Shown one piece after another: positions 7,274-14,902 of a stretch of DNA of 64,000 nt. The position numbers and the translations under genes are program-made. The stretch is taken from positions 53,689 to 117,688 of the forward strand of contig CACLZL010000003.1 of assembly GCA_902611405.1 (NCBI GenBank), written 5' to 3'. Origin of the DNA: an uncultured Pelagibacteraceae bacterium (GTDB taxonomy: Bacteria; Pseudomonadota; Alphaproteobacteria; Pelagibacterales; Pelagibacteraceae). Under the pieces are notes generated by a model that was not told the origin of the DNA, made no database searches, and worked only from the letters and a program-made list of their open reading frames with translations. Positions within the stretch are counted from its first letter, which is position 1. Each line of letters opens with the position of its first letter.

Positions 7274-9307
7274 CTATCTTAAAGAAGCTGCAATATTTCC
7301 ACCATCTACTGTTAAGACTGCACCTGTAGTTTTTTTAGATATAGCTAAATGAAAGAAAGCTTTTGCAACATCCTCAGCCTTAACTTCATTTAAAAGTAGA
7401 TTTCCTTTCATATATTCATCTGTAGAAACTTCTCTAGCTTTCGCTCTAGATTTAATCATTCCATCATTTAATAAACCACTTCTAATTCTATCAGCATTTA
7501 CTCCATTTGATCTAATGCCTAGTGATCCATAATCAACTGCATATTGTTTGCATAAACTTAATAATGCAGTTTTTGGAAGTCCATAAGGTCCAAAATTTTT
7601 TCCAGGATTTACTGATTGTTTAGAAATATTAAACAGTAAGCATCCTTGTATATTTTGTTTTTTCATTATTTTAATAGTTTCTGAAGCACAATTTTGGTGA
7701 GAAAAAAAATTATCTTCAAAACTTTCTCTTAAAATTTTATCATCTACTTCAGCAATAGATCCACCAACTGCTTTTCCAGCATTTGATATCAAAATATCAA
7801 TACCACCATATTGTTCACTAATTTTTTTAAAAGCATTTTTCACACTTTTTTTATTTCTTACATCACAATGCAAACATAAATCTTTGATTTTATTTTGCAT
7901 TTCATTTACTTTTTCGGAATCGTAATCAAGCAATACTATTTCAGCACCATAACTTTTAAAAAGTTTATAAGTAGCTGACCCAATGGCTCCAAATCCACCA
8001 GTTATAACAACAACATTTCCTTGAAGAATTTTTTTTGCTTTTTTAATTTTAGCTTGTTCTAGAGACCAATATTCAACATCAAATAAATCTTTTTCAGGTA
8101 TGAACTTATATTTTGTTGTTTCTTCAACTGATGAAATTACTTTAGCATTTGTCTCAGTTAGATCTCCAGCTATTTTAGAAGCATTTAAACTATCACCCAC
8201 AGTAAATAAGCCAACGTTTTGAACTAATATTACTCTTGGCGAAGTATCTAACATTGTTTTTTTACCTTTAACCTTTTTCTTATTAGTATTGAAATACTTC
8301 ACATATTTTTTTCTATAATCTTTAAAACTTTTCTCTGCTATTTTTTTAAAATCTTCAATATTTGAATTTTGTTTTGGTGTAATTACTAGTGGAAATGGTT
8401 TAACTCTTATTACATGATCTGGAGTAGCCGTTCCAATACTTGAATACCTTTTTACGTCTTTACCATTAATAAAATAATTTAAATTTTTATTTGATCGATA
8501 ATTAAGTATAAATTTTTGATTTTGGTTTTCTGACAGCAAACCTCTTAAAATTGGAGCAACTTCATGTGGCTTAAACTTTGTATTATAATTTTTTATTTGT
8601 TTTATTTTTTTTCTTTTTAATTTTCTAATGGTTTTTTCTGCTATAGAAACATATTTAATCATTAAGTCATAAGATCTTTTAGCATCATCATCAAAAGTAA
8701 ATATTCCATGGTTTAAAAGTATTAAACAATTGATATTTGGATTCTTTTTATAAACTTCGTTAATTTTTTGTGCCAAACCAAATCCAGGCATTACATAAGG
8801 TACAATACTGACATCAGTTCCAAATATTTTTTTACAAAGTTCTTTACCATTTGGCCTATTTGTTACATCCATGATTGCATCAGAATGGGTGTGATCAACA
8901 AATTTGAAAGGTAAAAAGGCATGTAAAAAAGTTTCTACAGATGGGTTAGGTGACTTAATATCAATCAAGTTTCTTTTTTGATATGCAACCATATCTTCAT
9001 CACTTAAATATTTTTTATTTTTAAGGGCTAAAAGTGGATTTAATTTTACTGCAGGTAAACCTGCTGGTTCTATTTCAGCCATGTCCCACCCGCTTCCTTT
9101 TACACAGAGCACATCATAATTTTTGCCATCAATATCTTTAATTGATGTTTTTACAGAAGTATTTCCACCCCCGTGTAGAACAAGCTCTCTATTTCTTCCT
9201 AATAATCTGGTTGTATAAACTCTTAAAGCCATATCTTTTGAATGACCAAGTTTTGTATACTTTTTGATGTATTTTTTAGCTTCTAAATTTGACCAATTGT
9301 TTTTCAC
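7274..9307 (-). CDS. bifunctional class II aldolase / short-chain dehydrogenase (RhaD-like fusion)
   Basis: Two domains are joined in 677 residues. Residues 1 to about 340 form a class II (zinc) aldolase, with a G-G-N-T-S-V-K substrate-phosphate segment, H-T-H-S-D for metal ligands (D-H-T-H-S-D-A) and a further L-N-H-G-I. Residues about 430-677 form a Rossmann short-chain dehydrogenase with T-G-G-F-G-A-I-G, N-A-G-K and a Y-G-L-P-K catalytic Tyr/Lys pair. Such fusions are called rhamnulose-phosphate aldolase/lactaldehyde dehydrogenase in rhizobia. No rhamnose genes occur here. The gene sits between mtnPA and the polyamine synthase, so it may act on 5-methylthioribulose-1-phosphate instead (inference). 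Confidence 0.88.
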   Translation of the reverse strand: MKNNWSNLEAKKYIKKYTKLGHSKDMALRVYTTRLLGRNRELVLHGGGNTSVKTSIKDIDGKNYDVLCVKGSGWDMAEIEPAGLPAVKLNPLLALKNKKYLSDEDMVAYQKRNLIDIKSPNPSVETFLHAFLPFKFVDHTHSDAIMDVTNRPNGKELCKKIFGTDVSIVPYVMPGFGLAQKINEVYKKNPNINCLILLNHGIFTFDDDAKRSYDLMIKYVSIAEKTIRKLKRKKIKQIKNYNTKFKPHEVAPILRGLLSENQNQKFILNYRSNKNLNYFINGKDVKRYSSIGTATPDHVIRVKPFPLVITPKQNSNIEDFKKIAEKSFKDYRKKYVKYFNTNKKKVKGKKTMLDTSPRVILVQNVGLFTVGDSLNASKIAGDLTETNAKVISSVEETTKYKFIPEKDLFDVEYWSLEQAKIKKAKKILQGNVVVITGGFGAIGSATYKLFKSYGAEIVLLDYDSEKVNEMQNKIKDLCLHCDVRNKKSVKNAFKKISEQYGGIDILISNAGKAVGGSIAEVDDKILRESFEDNFFSHQNCASETIKIMKKQNIQGCLLFNISKQSVNPGKNFGPYGLPKTALLSLCKQYAVDYGSLGIRSNGVNADRIRSGLLNDGMIKSRAKAREVSTDEYMKGNLLLNEVKAEDVAKAFFHLAISKKTTGAVLTVDGGNIAASLR

Positions 9308-9392
9308 AGTTACAACCTCAGCGAAGTATTATAATAGTTTTTTGTTTGAAAGAAGCAAAAAATTTGATTAGTAAGGATTCATCAAACATATT

Positions 9393-10433
9393 ATGACGAA
9401 AGTTGGTGAACATATTACTCTAGATATAATTGGAACCACTAAAGAGTATGATCCATCCATATTTGAAAAAGTAATTCATGATATTGCAAAAGCTGCAAAA
9501 GTAACAATTTTAAATATATCTAAATATAAATTTGAACCTCAAGGTTTTACAATTCTTGCTTTGCTGGCTGAAAGCCATATCAGTTTTCATACTTTTCCAG
9601 AAAAAGGAATTATTAGCTTTGATTTCTTTACTTGTGGAAAAGTAAGTCCCTCTGTTGCGATAGATATTATTAAAAAAGAGTTTGAACATGCAAGAATAGT
9701 TAAAAAAGAATTCAATAGAGATACCAAATCTCTTTATCATGACATTTATAGCTCACCAGGATTACAAAAATCATATGTAGTAAATGATGTTTTAGAGGAC
9801 TTTAAATCTAAGGTAGGTCAGCACATTGAAATTTTGGATTTAGAACAGTTTGGAAAATCTTTATTTATAGATGGTGAAATACAAGTTGCTTCAACAGATG
9901 AACATTTATATAGCTCAACATTTGTTGGTTCTGGTTTAGATTTAAATAAAGACAATGAAAGAGCCGCAATAATTGGTGGTGGAGACGGTGGAGTTGCAAG
10001 AGAATGTATTTCAAAAAATTTTAACTTTATAGATTGGTATGAACTGGATCCTGAAGTAGTTGATGTTTGCAACAAACATCTTGGAGACATAGGAAAAAAA
10101 GCAACCGAGAAGAATTCTGTAAAATGTGTTTGGGGTGATGCATTTCAAAGTATTAAATCAGTAAGTGATGATAGTTATGATCATATTTTTGTAGATCTTA
10201 ATGATGATCAATTTTGTATAGATTTAGCTGCAAAAAATATGGATTCACTTGTAAGAATTTTAAAGCCAAAGGGAGTTATTACTGCACAAGTCGGTAGTCA
10301 GGATAAAAAACCACAGCAGGTTGAAAATTGGCTAAATGTATTTAACCAAAACTTTGGAAATGCAAAATTATCTAGAGTTTATATACCTAGTTTTGATTGT
10401 TCTTGGAATTTTTCTTCATCAATAAATCATTAA
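9393..10433 (+). CDS. speDE: fused S-adenosylmethionine decarboxylase - spermidine synthase
   Basis: One 346-residue frame holds two enzymes. Residues 1 to about 115 are a bacterial SpeD: the E60-S61 pair in A-E-S-H-I-S is the self-cleavage site that makes the pyruvoyl group, and C81 in F-T-C-G is the proton donor. Residues about 128-346 are an aminopropyltransferase with F-G-K-S-L-F-I-D-G-E and the nucleotide loop G-G-G-D-G-G (195-200). After processing, residues 1-60 would be a separate chain and the pyruvoyl chain would stay attached to SpeE. The product is spermidine from putrescine, with MTA as by-product. It is divergent from the aldolase-dehydrogenase. Confidence 0.93.
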   Translation: MTKVGEHITLDIIGTTKEYDPSIFEKVIHDIAKAAKVTILNISKYKFEPQGFTILALLAESHISFHTFPEKGIISFDFFTCGKVSPSVAIDIIKKEFEHARIVKKEFNRDTKSLYHDIYSSPGLQKSYVVNDVLEDFKSKVGQHIEILDLEQFGKSLFIDGEIQVASTDEHLYSSTFVGSGLDLNKDNERAAIIGGGDGGVARECISKNFNFIDWYELDPEVVDVCNKHLGDIGKKATEKNSVKCVWGDAFQSIKSVSDDSYDHIFVDLNDDQFCIDLAAKNMDSLVRILKPKGVITAQVGSQDKKPQQVENWLNVFNQNFGNAKLSRVYIPSFDCSWNFSSSINH

Positions 10434-10480
10434 TTTTTCTTTTTTCTTTTTTAAATTTGTGAAATAATTATTCCTAATTA

Positions 10481-10486
10481 AAGGAG
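10481..10486 (+). promoter_or_regulatory. strong Shine-Dalgarno of the amino-acid binding protein gene
   Basis: AAGGAG lies 6 bases before the ATG at 10493. Most genes in this window lack a recognisable Shine-Dalgarno sequence, so this one suggests high translation of the periplasmic binding protein and fixes its start. Confidence 0.75.
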
Positions 10487-10492
10487 AAAATA

Positions 10493-11344
10493 ATGAATAT
10501 ATTCAAAAAAACTATTTTAACAGTTCTTGCTTCTTTATTTATCATTGGAAATGTTTCTGCTGAAAAAATAAAAATTGGAACTGAAGGCGCTTACCCTCCA
10601 TGGAATTCAAAAGATGCTTCAGGTAATCTTATTGGTTTTGAGGTTGAACTTGCTCAAGAACTTTGTGCAATCATGAAATATGAGTGTACAATCGTTGAAC
10701 AAGATTGGGATGGAATGATTCCTGCTCTAGTAATGAGAAAATTTGATGCGATCATGGCTGGAATGTCTATTACTGCTGAAAGACAAAAAACAATTACTTT
10801 TTCACAAGGTTATGCTGATGAAGTAGCATCTCTTGCAGTAATGAAAGGTTCAAGTTTAGAAGGAATGGATACGCCAGAGGGTATTAATTTATCATTAGGT
10901 GGATCTGATGTTAAAAAAGCTCTCAAAACATTAACAGGAGCACTTGCTGGTAAAACTGTTTGTACTCAAACAGGAACAATTCATCAAAACTTTTTAGAGT
11001 CTGGTGATGTAGGAAGTATAAATGTTAGAACTTATAAAACTCAAGATGAAGTAAACCTAGATTTAACTTCTGGAAGATGTGATATTGCTTTAGCTGCAGC
11101 TGTAGCATTTACAGATTATGCAGATAAATCAGGTAAGCCAGTTGTATTAGTTGGTCCAACTTTTTCAGGTGGTGCATTTGGTAATGGTGTAGGTGTTGGT
11201 ATCAGACAAGCTAGTGATAGTGCTATTGGAAAAAGAGATGCTAAAATCTTAAAAGACTTCAACAAAGCAATTAATAAAGCTAGAAAACAAGGAATTATTA
11301 GTAAACTTGCTATTAAGCACTTTGGTTTCGACGCTTCTATGTAA
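10493..11344 (+). CDS. ABC transporter periplasmic binding protein, polar amino acid type
   Basis: The 283-residue protein starts with a Sec signal peptide (about residues 1-23, ending V-S-A). The mature part belongs to the bacterial SBP family 3: K-I-G-T-E-G-A-Y-P-P-W-N, G-F-E-V-E-L-A, and the ligand-binding D-W-D-G-M-I-P-A-L and G-M-S-I-T-A-E-R-Q-K segments. It most resembles lysine/arginine/ornithine or octopine-type binders. It acts in the periplasm and delivers substrate to the permease pair encoded next. A strong Shine-Dalgarno sequence precedes it and a stable stem-loop follows its stop codon, which fits high expression relative to the permeases. The ligand is not predictable in detail. 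Confidence 0.9.
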   Translation: MNIFKKTILTVLASLFIIGNVSAEKIKIGTEGAYPPWNSKDASGNLIGFEVELAQELCAIMKYECTIVEQDWDGMIPALVMRKFDAIMAGMSITAERQKTITFSQGYADEVASLAVMKGSSLEGMDTPEGINLSLGGSDVKKALKTLTGALAGKTVCTQTGTIHQNFLESGDVGSINVRTYKTQDEVNLDLTSGRCDIALAAAVAFTDYADKSGKPVVLVGPTFSGGAFGNGVGVGIRQASDSAIGKRDAKILKDFNKAINKARKQGIISKLAIKHFGFDASM

Positions 11345-11357
11345 TTCATTTCAGATC

Positions 11358-11382
11358 TGGCGACTATAATATATAGTCGCCA
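11358..11382 (+). other. intercistronic stem-loop between binding protein and permease genes
   Basis: An 11-bp perfect stem (left arm TGGCGACTATA, right arm TATAGTCGCCA) closes a 3-nt ATA loop, 14 nt after the binding-protein stop. No T-run follows, so it is not a typical terminator. It ends 6 nt before the permease ATG and covers the place where a ribosome-binding site would be. The likely roles are protection of the upstream mRNA from 3' exonucleases and lowered translation of the permease. Confidence 0.8.
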
Positions 11383-11388
11383 ATCTAT

Positions 11389-12081
11389 ATGGAACTTCTC
11401 GCATTTGGTAAAACAGGTTGGGGTGACGAGTTATTTTACGCAACCTTAATGACAATAGCTGTATCAATTACAGCAATGTTGGTTGGCTTCTTTTTTGCAT
11501 TAATTTTTACACCTTTAAAACTCTCAAAATATAAAACTTTAAATTTAGTTGGTAATTTTTATACAACAGTAATCCGTGGAGTACCTGAGCTATTAGTAAT
11601 TTACCTTTTCTTCTTCGGAGGAAGTGGAGCAATCATGTATGTAGCTTCTATTTTTGGTTACTATGAATACATAGAAATTAACGCCTTTATTACTGGTTCA
11701 ATGGCTATTGGTATTATTTCTGGAGCTTACTCAACTGAAGTATTTCGGGGCGCAATTCAATCAATAGATAAAGGCCAGTTTGAAGCAGCAAAGGTTCTTG
11801 GAATAAATAAGTTTGGGCAGTTTTATAAAATAATTTTACCTCAAATGCTAAGGTTAGCTATTCCAAATTTAAGTAATGTTTGGCAAATAACTTTAAAAGA
11901 TACTTCTCTTATTTCAGTAACAGGATTAGTTGAAATAATGAGACAATCTTATATCGCAGCAGGATCTACTAGAGATCCATTATTATTCTATTCATTTGCA
12001 GCAGTTTTATATCTTTTACTTACTTATGTGAGCATGAAGTTAATTAACAAGTTAGAAGTAAGATATAGCAGGGGGTATTAA
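11389..12081 (+). CDS. ABC transporter permease, polar amino acid (HisQ/OccQ type)
   Basis: The 230-residue inner-membrane protein has about five hydrophobic segments and the EAA loop that contacts the ATPase (G-Q-F-E-A-A-K-V-L-G-I near 135-145). The P-E-L-L-V-I-Y-L-F-F-F-G-G segment is typical of HisQ/OccQ. It should pair with the next permease and take substrate from the binding protein upstream. Its ATG follows directly after the stem-loop at 11358-11382 with no visible Shine-Dalgarno. Its last base is the first base of the next start, a 1-nt overlap that suggests translational coupling. Confidence 0.9.
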   Translation: MELLAFGKTGWGDELFYATLMTIAVSITAMLVGFFFALIFTPLKLSKYKTLNLVGNFYTTVIRGVPELLVIYLFFFGGSGAIMYVASIFGYYEYIEINAFITGSMAIGIISGAYSTEVFRGAIQSIDKGQFEAAKVLGINKFGQFYKIILPQMLRLAIPNLSNVWQITLKDTSLISVTGLVEIMRQSYIAAGSTRDPLLFYSFAAVLYLLLTYVSMKLINKLEVRYSRGY

Positions 12082-12758
12082 TGGATTTTGATTTAATGAT
12101 AACTAGTTTCCCTAAACTTTTAGGAGCAACAGTAGTTACTTTAAAATTATTATCTGCATCATTATTTTTTGGATTATTCCTGGGTCTTTTCTTTGCAATT
12201 TTAAGATTAAATAAAAATATATTTATCAATAAATTTGCTTATGGCTATTCATATATATTTAGAGGAACACCTTTATTGGTCCAGATTTTTATTATTTATT
12301 TTGGATTAGGACAAATTGAATATTTAAGAACAACATTTTTATGGGTAATTTTTAAAGAACCTTATTGGTGTGCAATAATAGCTTTTACTTTAAATACTGG
12401 AGCATATACCTCTGAAATTTTAAGATCAGCATTTCAAACAATAAAACCGGGTATAATCGAGGCTGGAAAAAGCCTAGGAATATCAAACAAAGTAATCTTT
12501 TATAAAATCCAAATTCCAATTGCCATTCGACAATCACTCCCTGCATACGGAAATGAAATTATTTTGATGATGAAAGGAACTTCTTTAGCAAGCACAGTAA
12601 CTTTAATGGATTTAACTGGTGTTGCTAAATATATAATTTCAACAACTTTTAAACCAATCGAAGTATTTATTGTTGCTGGTGGAATTTACCTGTTTATGAC
12701 TTTTATCATTCATAATGTGATTAAATATTTAGAGAAAAAGTACAGCTTTCAACAATAA
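12081..12758 (+). CDS. ABC transporter permease, polar amino acid (HisM/OccM type)
   Basis: This 225-residue inner-membrane protein is the second half of the channel. It shows R-G-T-P-L-L-V-Q-I-F-I-I-Y-F (the HisM-type block near 60), an EAA loop (I-I-E-A-G-K-S-L-G-I) and about five membrane segments. The start overlaps the upstream permease stop by 1 nt. The expected next gene, a HisP/GlnQ-type ATPase, is absent. A phytanoyl-CoA dioxygenase gene starts 3 nt downstream instead. The ATPase must be supplied from elsewhere in the genome if the transporter works. Confidence 0.9.
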   Translation: MDFDLMITSFPKLLGATVVTLKLLSASLFFGLFLGLFFAILRLNKNIFINKFAYGYSYIFRGTPLLVQIFIIYFGLGQIEYLRTTFLWVIFKEPYWCAIIAFTLNTGAYTSEILRSAFQTIKPGIIEAGKSLGISNKVIFYKIQIPIAIRQSLPAYGNEIILMMKGTSLASTVTLMDLTGVAKYIISTTFKPIEVFIVAGGIYLFMTFIIHNVIKYLEKKYSFQQ

Positions 12759-12760
12759 AA

Positions 12761-13549
12761 ATGTTTTTATCAGAGAAACAAATTAATGATTATAAAAATG
12801 ATGGTGTAATAATAATTAAGGATGTATTTAAAGACTGGATTGAGCCACTTAGAAAAGGATTTCAAAAAGTTTTAGACAATCCAAGTAAGCACGGAAGAGA
12901 AAATGTAACTGATGACAATGGAAGATTTTTTGAGGATTATTGTAATTGGGAAAGAATAGAAGAATTTAAGGATTGTTTATATAATTCACCTGCTGCTCAA
13001 ATAGTTGCAGAAGCAACTAATTCTAAATCTACTCAAATTTTTCATGAACATATTTTTATAAAGGATCCAGGTACTCATAAAGAAACACCATGGCATCAAG
13101 ATATGCCTTATTATTGTGTTGATGGCAATGATACTGGAAGTTTTTGGATTCCATTAGATGAAGTTGATCAGAAAAATAATCTTAAATTAATTTTAGGTTC
13201 TCACAAATGGTCAAAGTTAATTAGACCTACAAAGTGGTCCAATAATCAATCTTGGTATGATGATGATAGTGCTTTTATGGATTTACCACCATTAAAAGAA
13301 TTTGAAGAAAATATTTTAATTCCAGAATTAACTTTGGGTGATGCTGTTTTATTTAATTTTAAAATTGTACATGGTTCAACAGGAAATAATTCTTCTAAAT
13401 CACGAAGAGCGTTTTCGATGCGATTTATAGGTGATGATATTAAGTATATAGATAGAGGAGGGCCAACTTCACCCCCATTTGATGGGATCAATTTAAAAAC
13501 TGGAGATTTGATGAGAGATGATTGGTTTCCTAAAGTTTTTAGTAACTAG
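12761..13549 (+). CDS. phytanoyl-CoA dioxygenase (PhyH) family protein
   Basis: The 262-residue protein is a non-haem Fe(II)/2-oxoglutarate oxygenase of the PhyH family. Likely iron ligands are the H-x-D in W-H-Q-D-M-P-Y-Y (about 110-113) and the distal His in V-H-G-S-T-G-N-N. An Arg in S-R-R-A-F-S-M-R-F would bind 2-oxoglutarate. The substrate is unknown. It starts 3 nt after the second ABC permease, so it is almost certainly in the same operon and may hydroxylate the imported compound (inference). Its 3' end overlaps the convergent DUF6165 gene by 11 nt. Confidence 0.88.
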   Translation: MFLSEKQINDYKNDGVIIIKDVFKDWIEPLRKGFQKVLDNPSKHGRENVTDDNGRFFEDYCNWERIEEFKDCLYNSPAAQIVAEATNSKSTQIFHEHIFIKDPGTHKETPWHQDMPYYCVDGNDTGSFWIPLDEVDQKNNLKLILGSHKWSKLIRPTKWSNNQSWYDDDSAFMDLPPLKEFEENILIPELTLGDAVLFNFKIVHGSTGNNSSKSRRAFSMRFIGDDIKYIDRGGPTSPPFDGINLKTGDLMRDDWFPKVFSN

Positions 13550-13928
13550 TATATTCTTTAATTTCTTTAATACTTGATCCAGTATGATTATTCATTTCTA
13601 ATTTAATTTTTGCTCGGTCATCATTTAAAAAATGAACATCTCTAGATAATTTTATAAATTTAGTACCAAAGTTTTTATTTTTTTCACAATCTCTTTTGTC
13701 ATCCTCTATAACCCAAAGTTTGGCATTAATTTCTTTTAAATCTTGAAATAATTTATTTAGTTTATCGTCATATTTAACATTTTTTTCTAATTGATCTTTG
13801 AGAATCGAATGTTCATTCGATATGAATTTTAGTTTTTCAGGATCTTTAATTTTTTCTTTTTTTATTTCTAAGATTGAAATTTTGTCTAAAAGCTCACCTA
13901 CCGATACTTCTACTATAATTTTATTCAT
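13539..13928 (-). CDS. DUF6165 family protein
   Basis: The 129-residue predicted cytoplasmic protein opens with V-E-V-S-V-G-E-L-L-D-K-I-S-I-L-E-I-K, the hallmark of DUF6165, then runs as a charged helical segment to a D-D-R-A-K-I-K-L-E-M-N motif. Function is unknown. In related bacteria members sit beside heptosyltransferase-like glycosyltransferases, and here a GT9 gene is divergent 32 nt away. That context suggests a link with cell-surface polysaccharide. The family call is from memory of the motif. Confidence 0.7.
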   Translation of the reverse strand: MNKIIVEVSVGELLDKISILEIKKEKIKDPEKLKFISNEHSILKDQLEKNVKYDDKLNKLFQDLKEINAKLWVIEDDKRDCEKNKNFGTKFIKLSRDVHFLNDDRAKIKLEMNNHTGSSIKEIKEYTSY

Positions 13929-13960
13929 TAAATTTTATACTATGTTAAATTGTTAAAAAT

Positions 13961-14902
13961 ATGTCTAATATTTTAATCATTAAACATGGATCCTTAGGTG
14001 ATATAGCTCAAGCTTGTGGTGCAATTCAAGATATTTCTGAGAATCATAAAGGAGATGAAATTCATTTGCTCACAACCAAACCATACTTTGATTTATTTAA
14101 AAAAAGTCCACATATTTCTAATGTCATTTTAGATAAGCGATTATCAAGACTAAACCTAATTTATTTATATTCATTAATGAAAAAAATAAAAAAATATAAT
14201 TTTTCTAAAGTTTATGATCTTCAGAACTCAAGTAGAACAGCATTTTATAAAAAAATTTTATTTCCAAAAGCAACAAAAGATACTTGGTCATCAACAGAAA
14301 CCACTTTACAAGAAGGAACTAAAAAACAAGATTTTGATAAAGATTCTGTTTTATCTAGATTTGAATATCAATTAAATAGTTCAGGTATAAATACTAATCA
14401 CACTTTGAGCCCTGATTTTTCTTGGAGTATAACAGATATATCTCAAATAAAAAATTATCATCAATTAGATAAATATATTCTTCTTTTCCCTTTTTGTTCG
14501 CCCCATTTAAACTCAAAGAAATGGCCTTATTATAATAAGTTAATTTCTATGATTAATGAAAAATCAGAAAACAAATTTAAAATAGTAATTGCACCTGGAC
14601 CAAATGAAATTAAAGAAGCAACAAATATTAATGCACTTTGTGTTTTAGATAATGGTAAAGCTTTAGATATCTCTCAGTTAGCAGCATTGATTAAGGATAG
14701 TTCTTTCGTTGTTGCAAATGATACTGGACCAGCACATATGACAGCTCACTTGGGCTCAAAAGGAATTGCTTTGTTTGGATCCCATACAACTCCTTTTAAA
14801 GTAAGTATCGAAAGAGAAAATTTTAAAGCAATACAAGTTCCTGAATTATCTAAACTCTCAGCAGAAAAAGTTTTTGAAAGACTTTATAAAATTATTTCTT
14901 AA
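13961..14902 (+). CDS. glycosyltransferase family 9 (heptosyltransferase-like)
   Basis: The 313-residue protein shows the ADP-heptose:LPS heptosyltransferase pattern. The N-terminal I-L-I-I-K-H-G-S-L-G-D-I-A-Q acceptor-domain loop is at 4-17, and the donor-binding A-N-D-T-G-P-A-H-M-T-A-H-L-G block near 250-263 is followed by A-L-F-G-S-H-T-T-P. It would transfer a sugar to lipid A core or a related glycan at the inner membrane. No signal peptide is present, as expected. The acceptor and sugar are unknown. The DUF6165 gene divergent to it probably works in the same process. Confidence 0.85.
   Translation: MSNILIIKHGSLGDIAQACGAIQDISENHKGDEIHLLTTKPYFDLFKKSPHISNVILDKRLSRLNLIYLYSLMKKIKKYNFSKVYDLQNSSRTAFYKKILFPKATKDTWSSTETTLQEGTKKQDFDKDSVLSRFEYQLNSSGINTNHTLSPDFSWSITDISQIKNYHQLDKYILLFPFCSPHLNSKKWPYYNKLISMINEKSENKFKIVIAPGPNEIKEATNINALCVLDNGKALDISQLAALIKDSSFVVANDTGPAHMTAHLGSKGIALFGSHTTPFKVSIERENFKAIQVPELSKLSAEKVFERLYKIIS

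Noticed and set aside
7274..9307. Plain rhamnulose-1-phosphate aldolase annotation
   Set aside because: The domains match, but no rhamnose genes are present and the MTA context offers another substrate, so no gene symbol was given.
9510..9740. 76-codon minus-strand frame inside speDE
   Set aside because: It is the antisense shadow of a well-supported gene and has no family features of its own.
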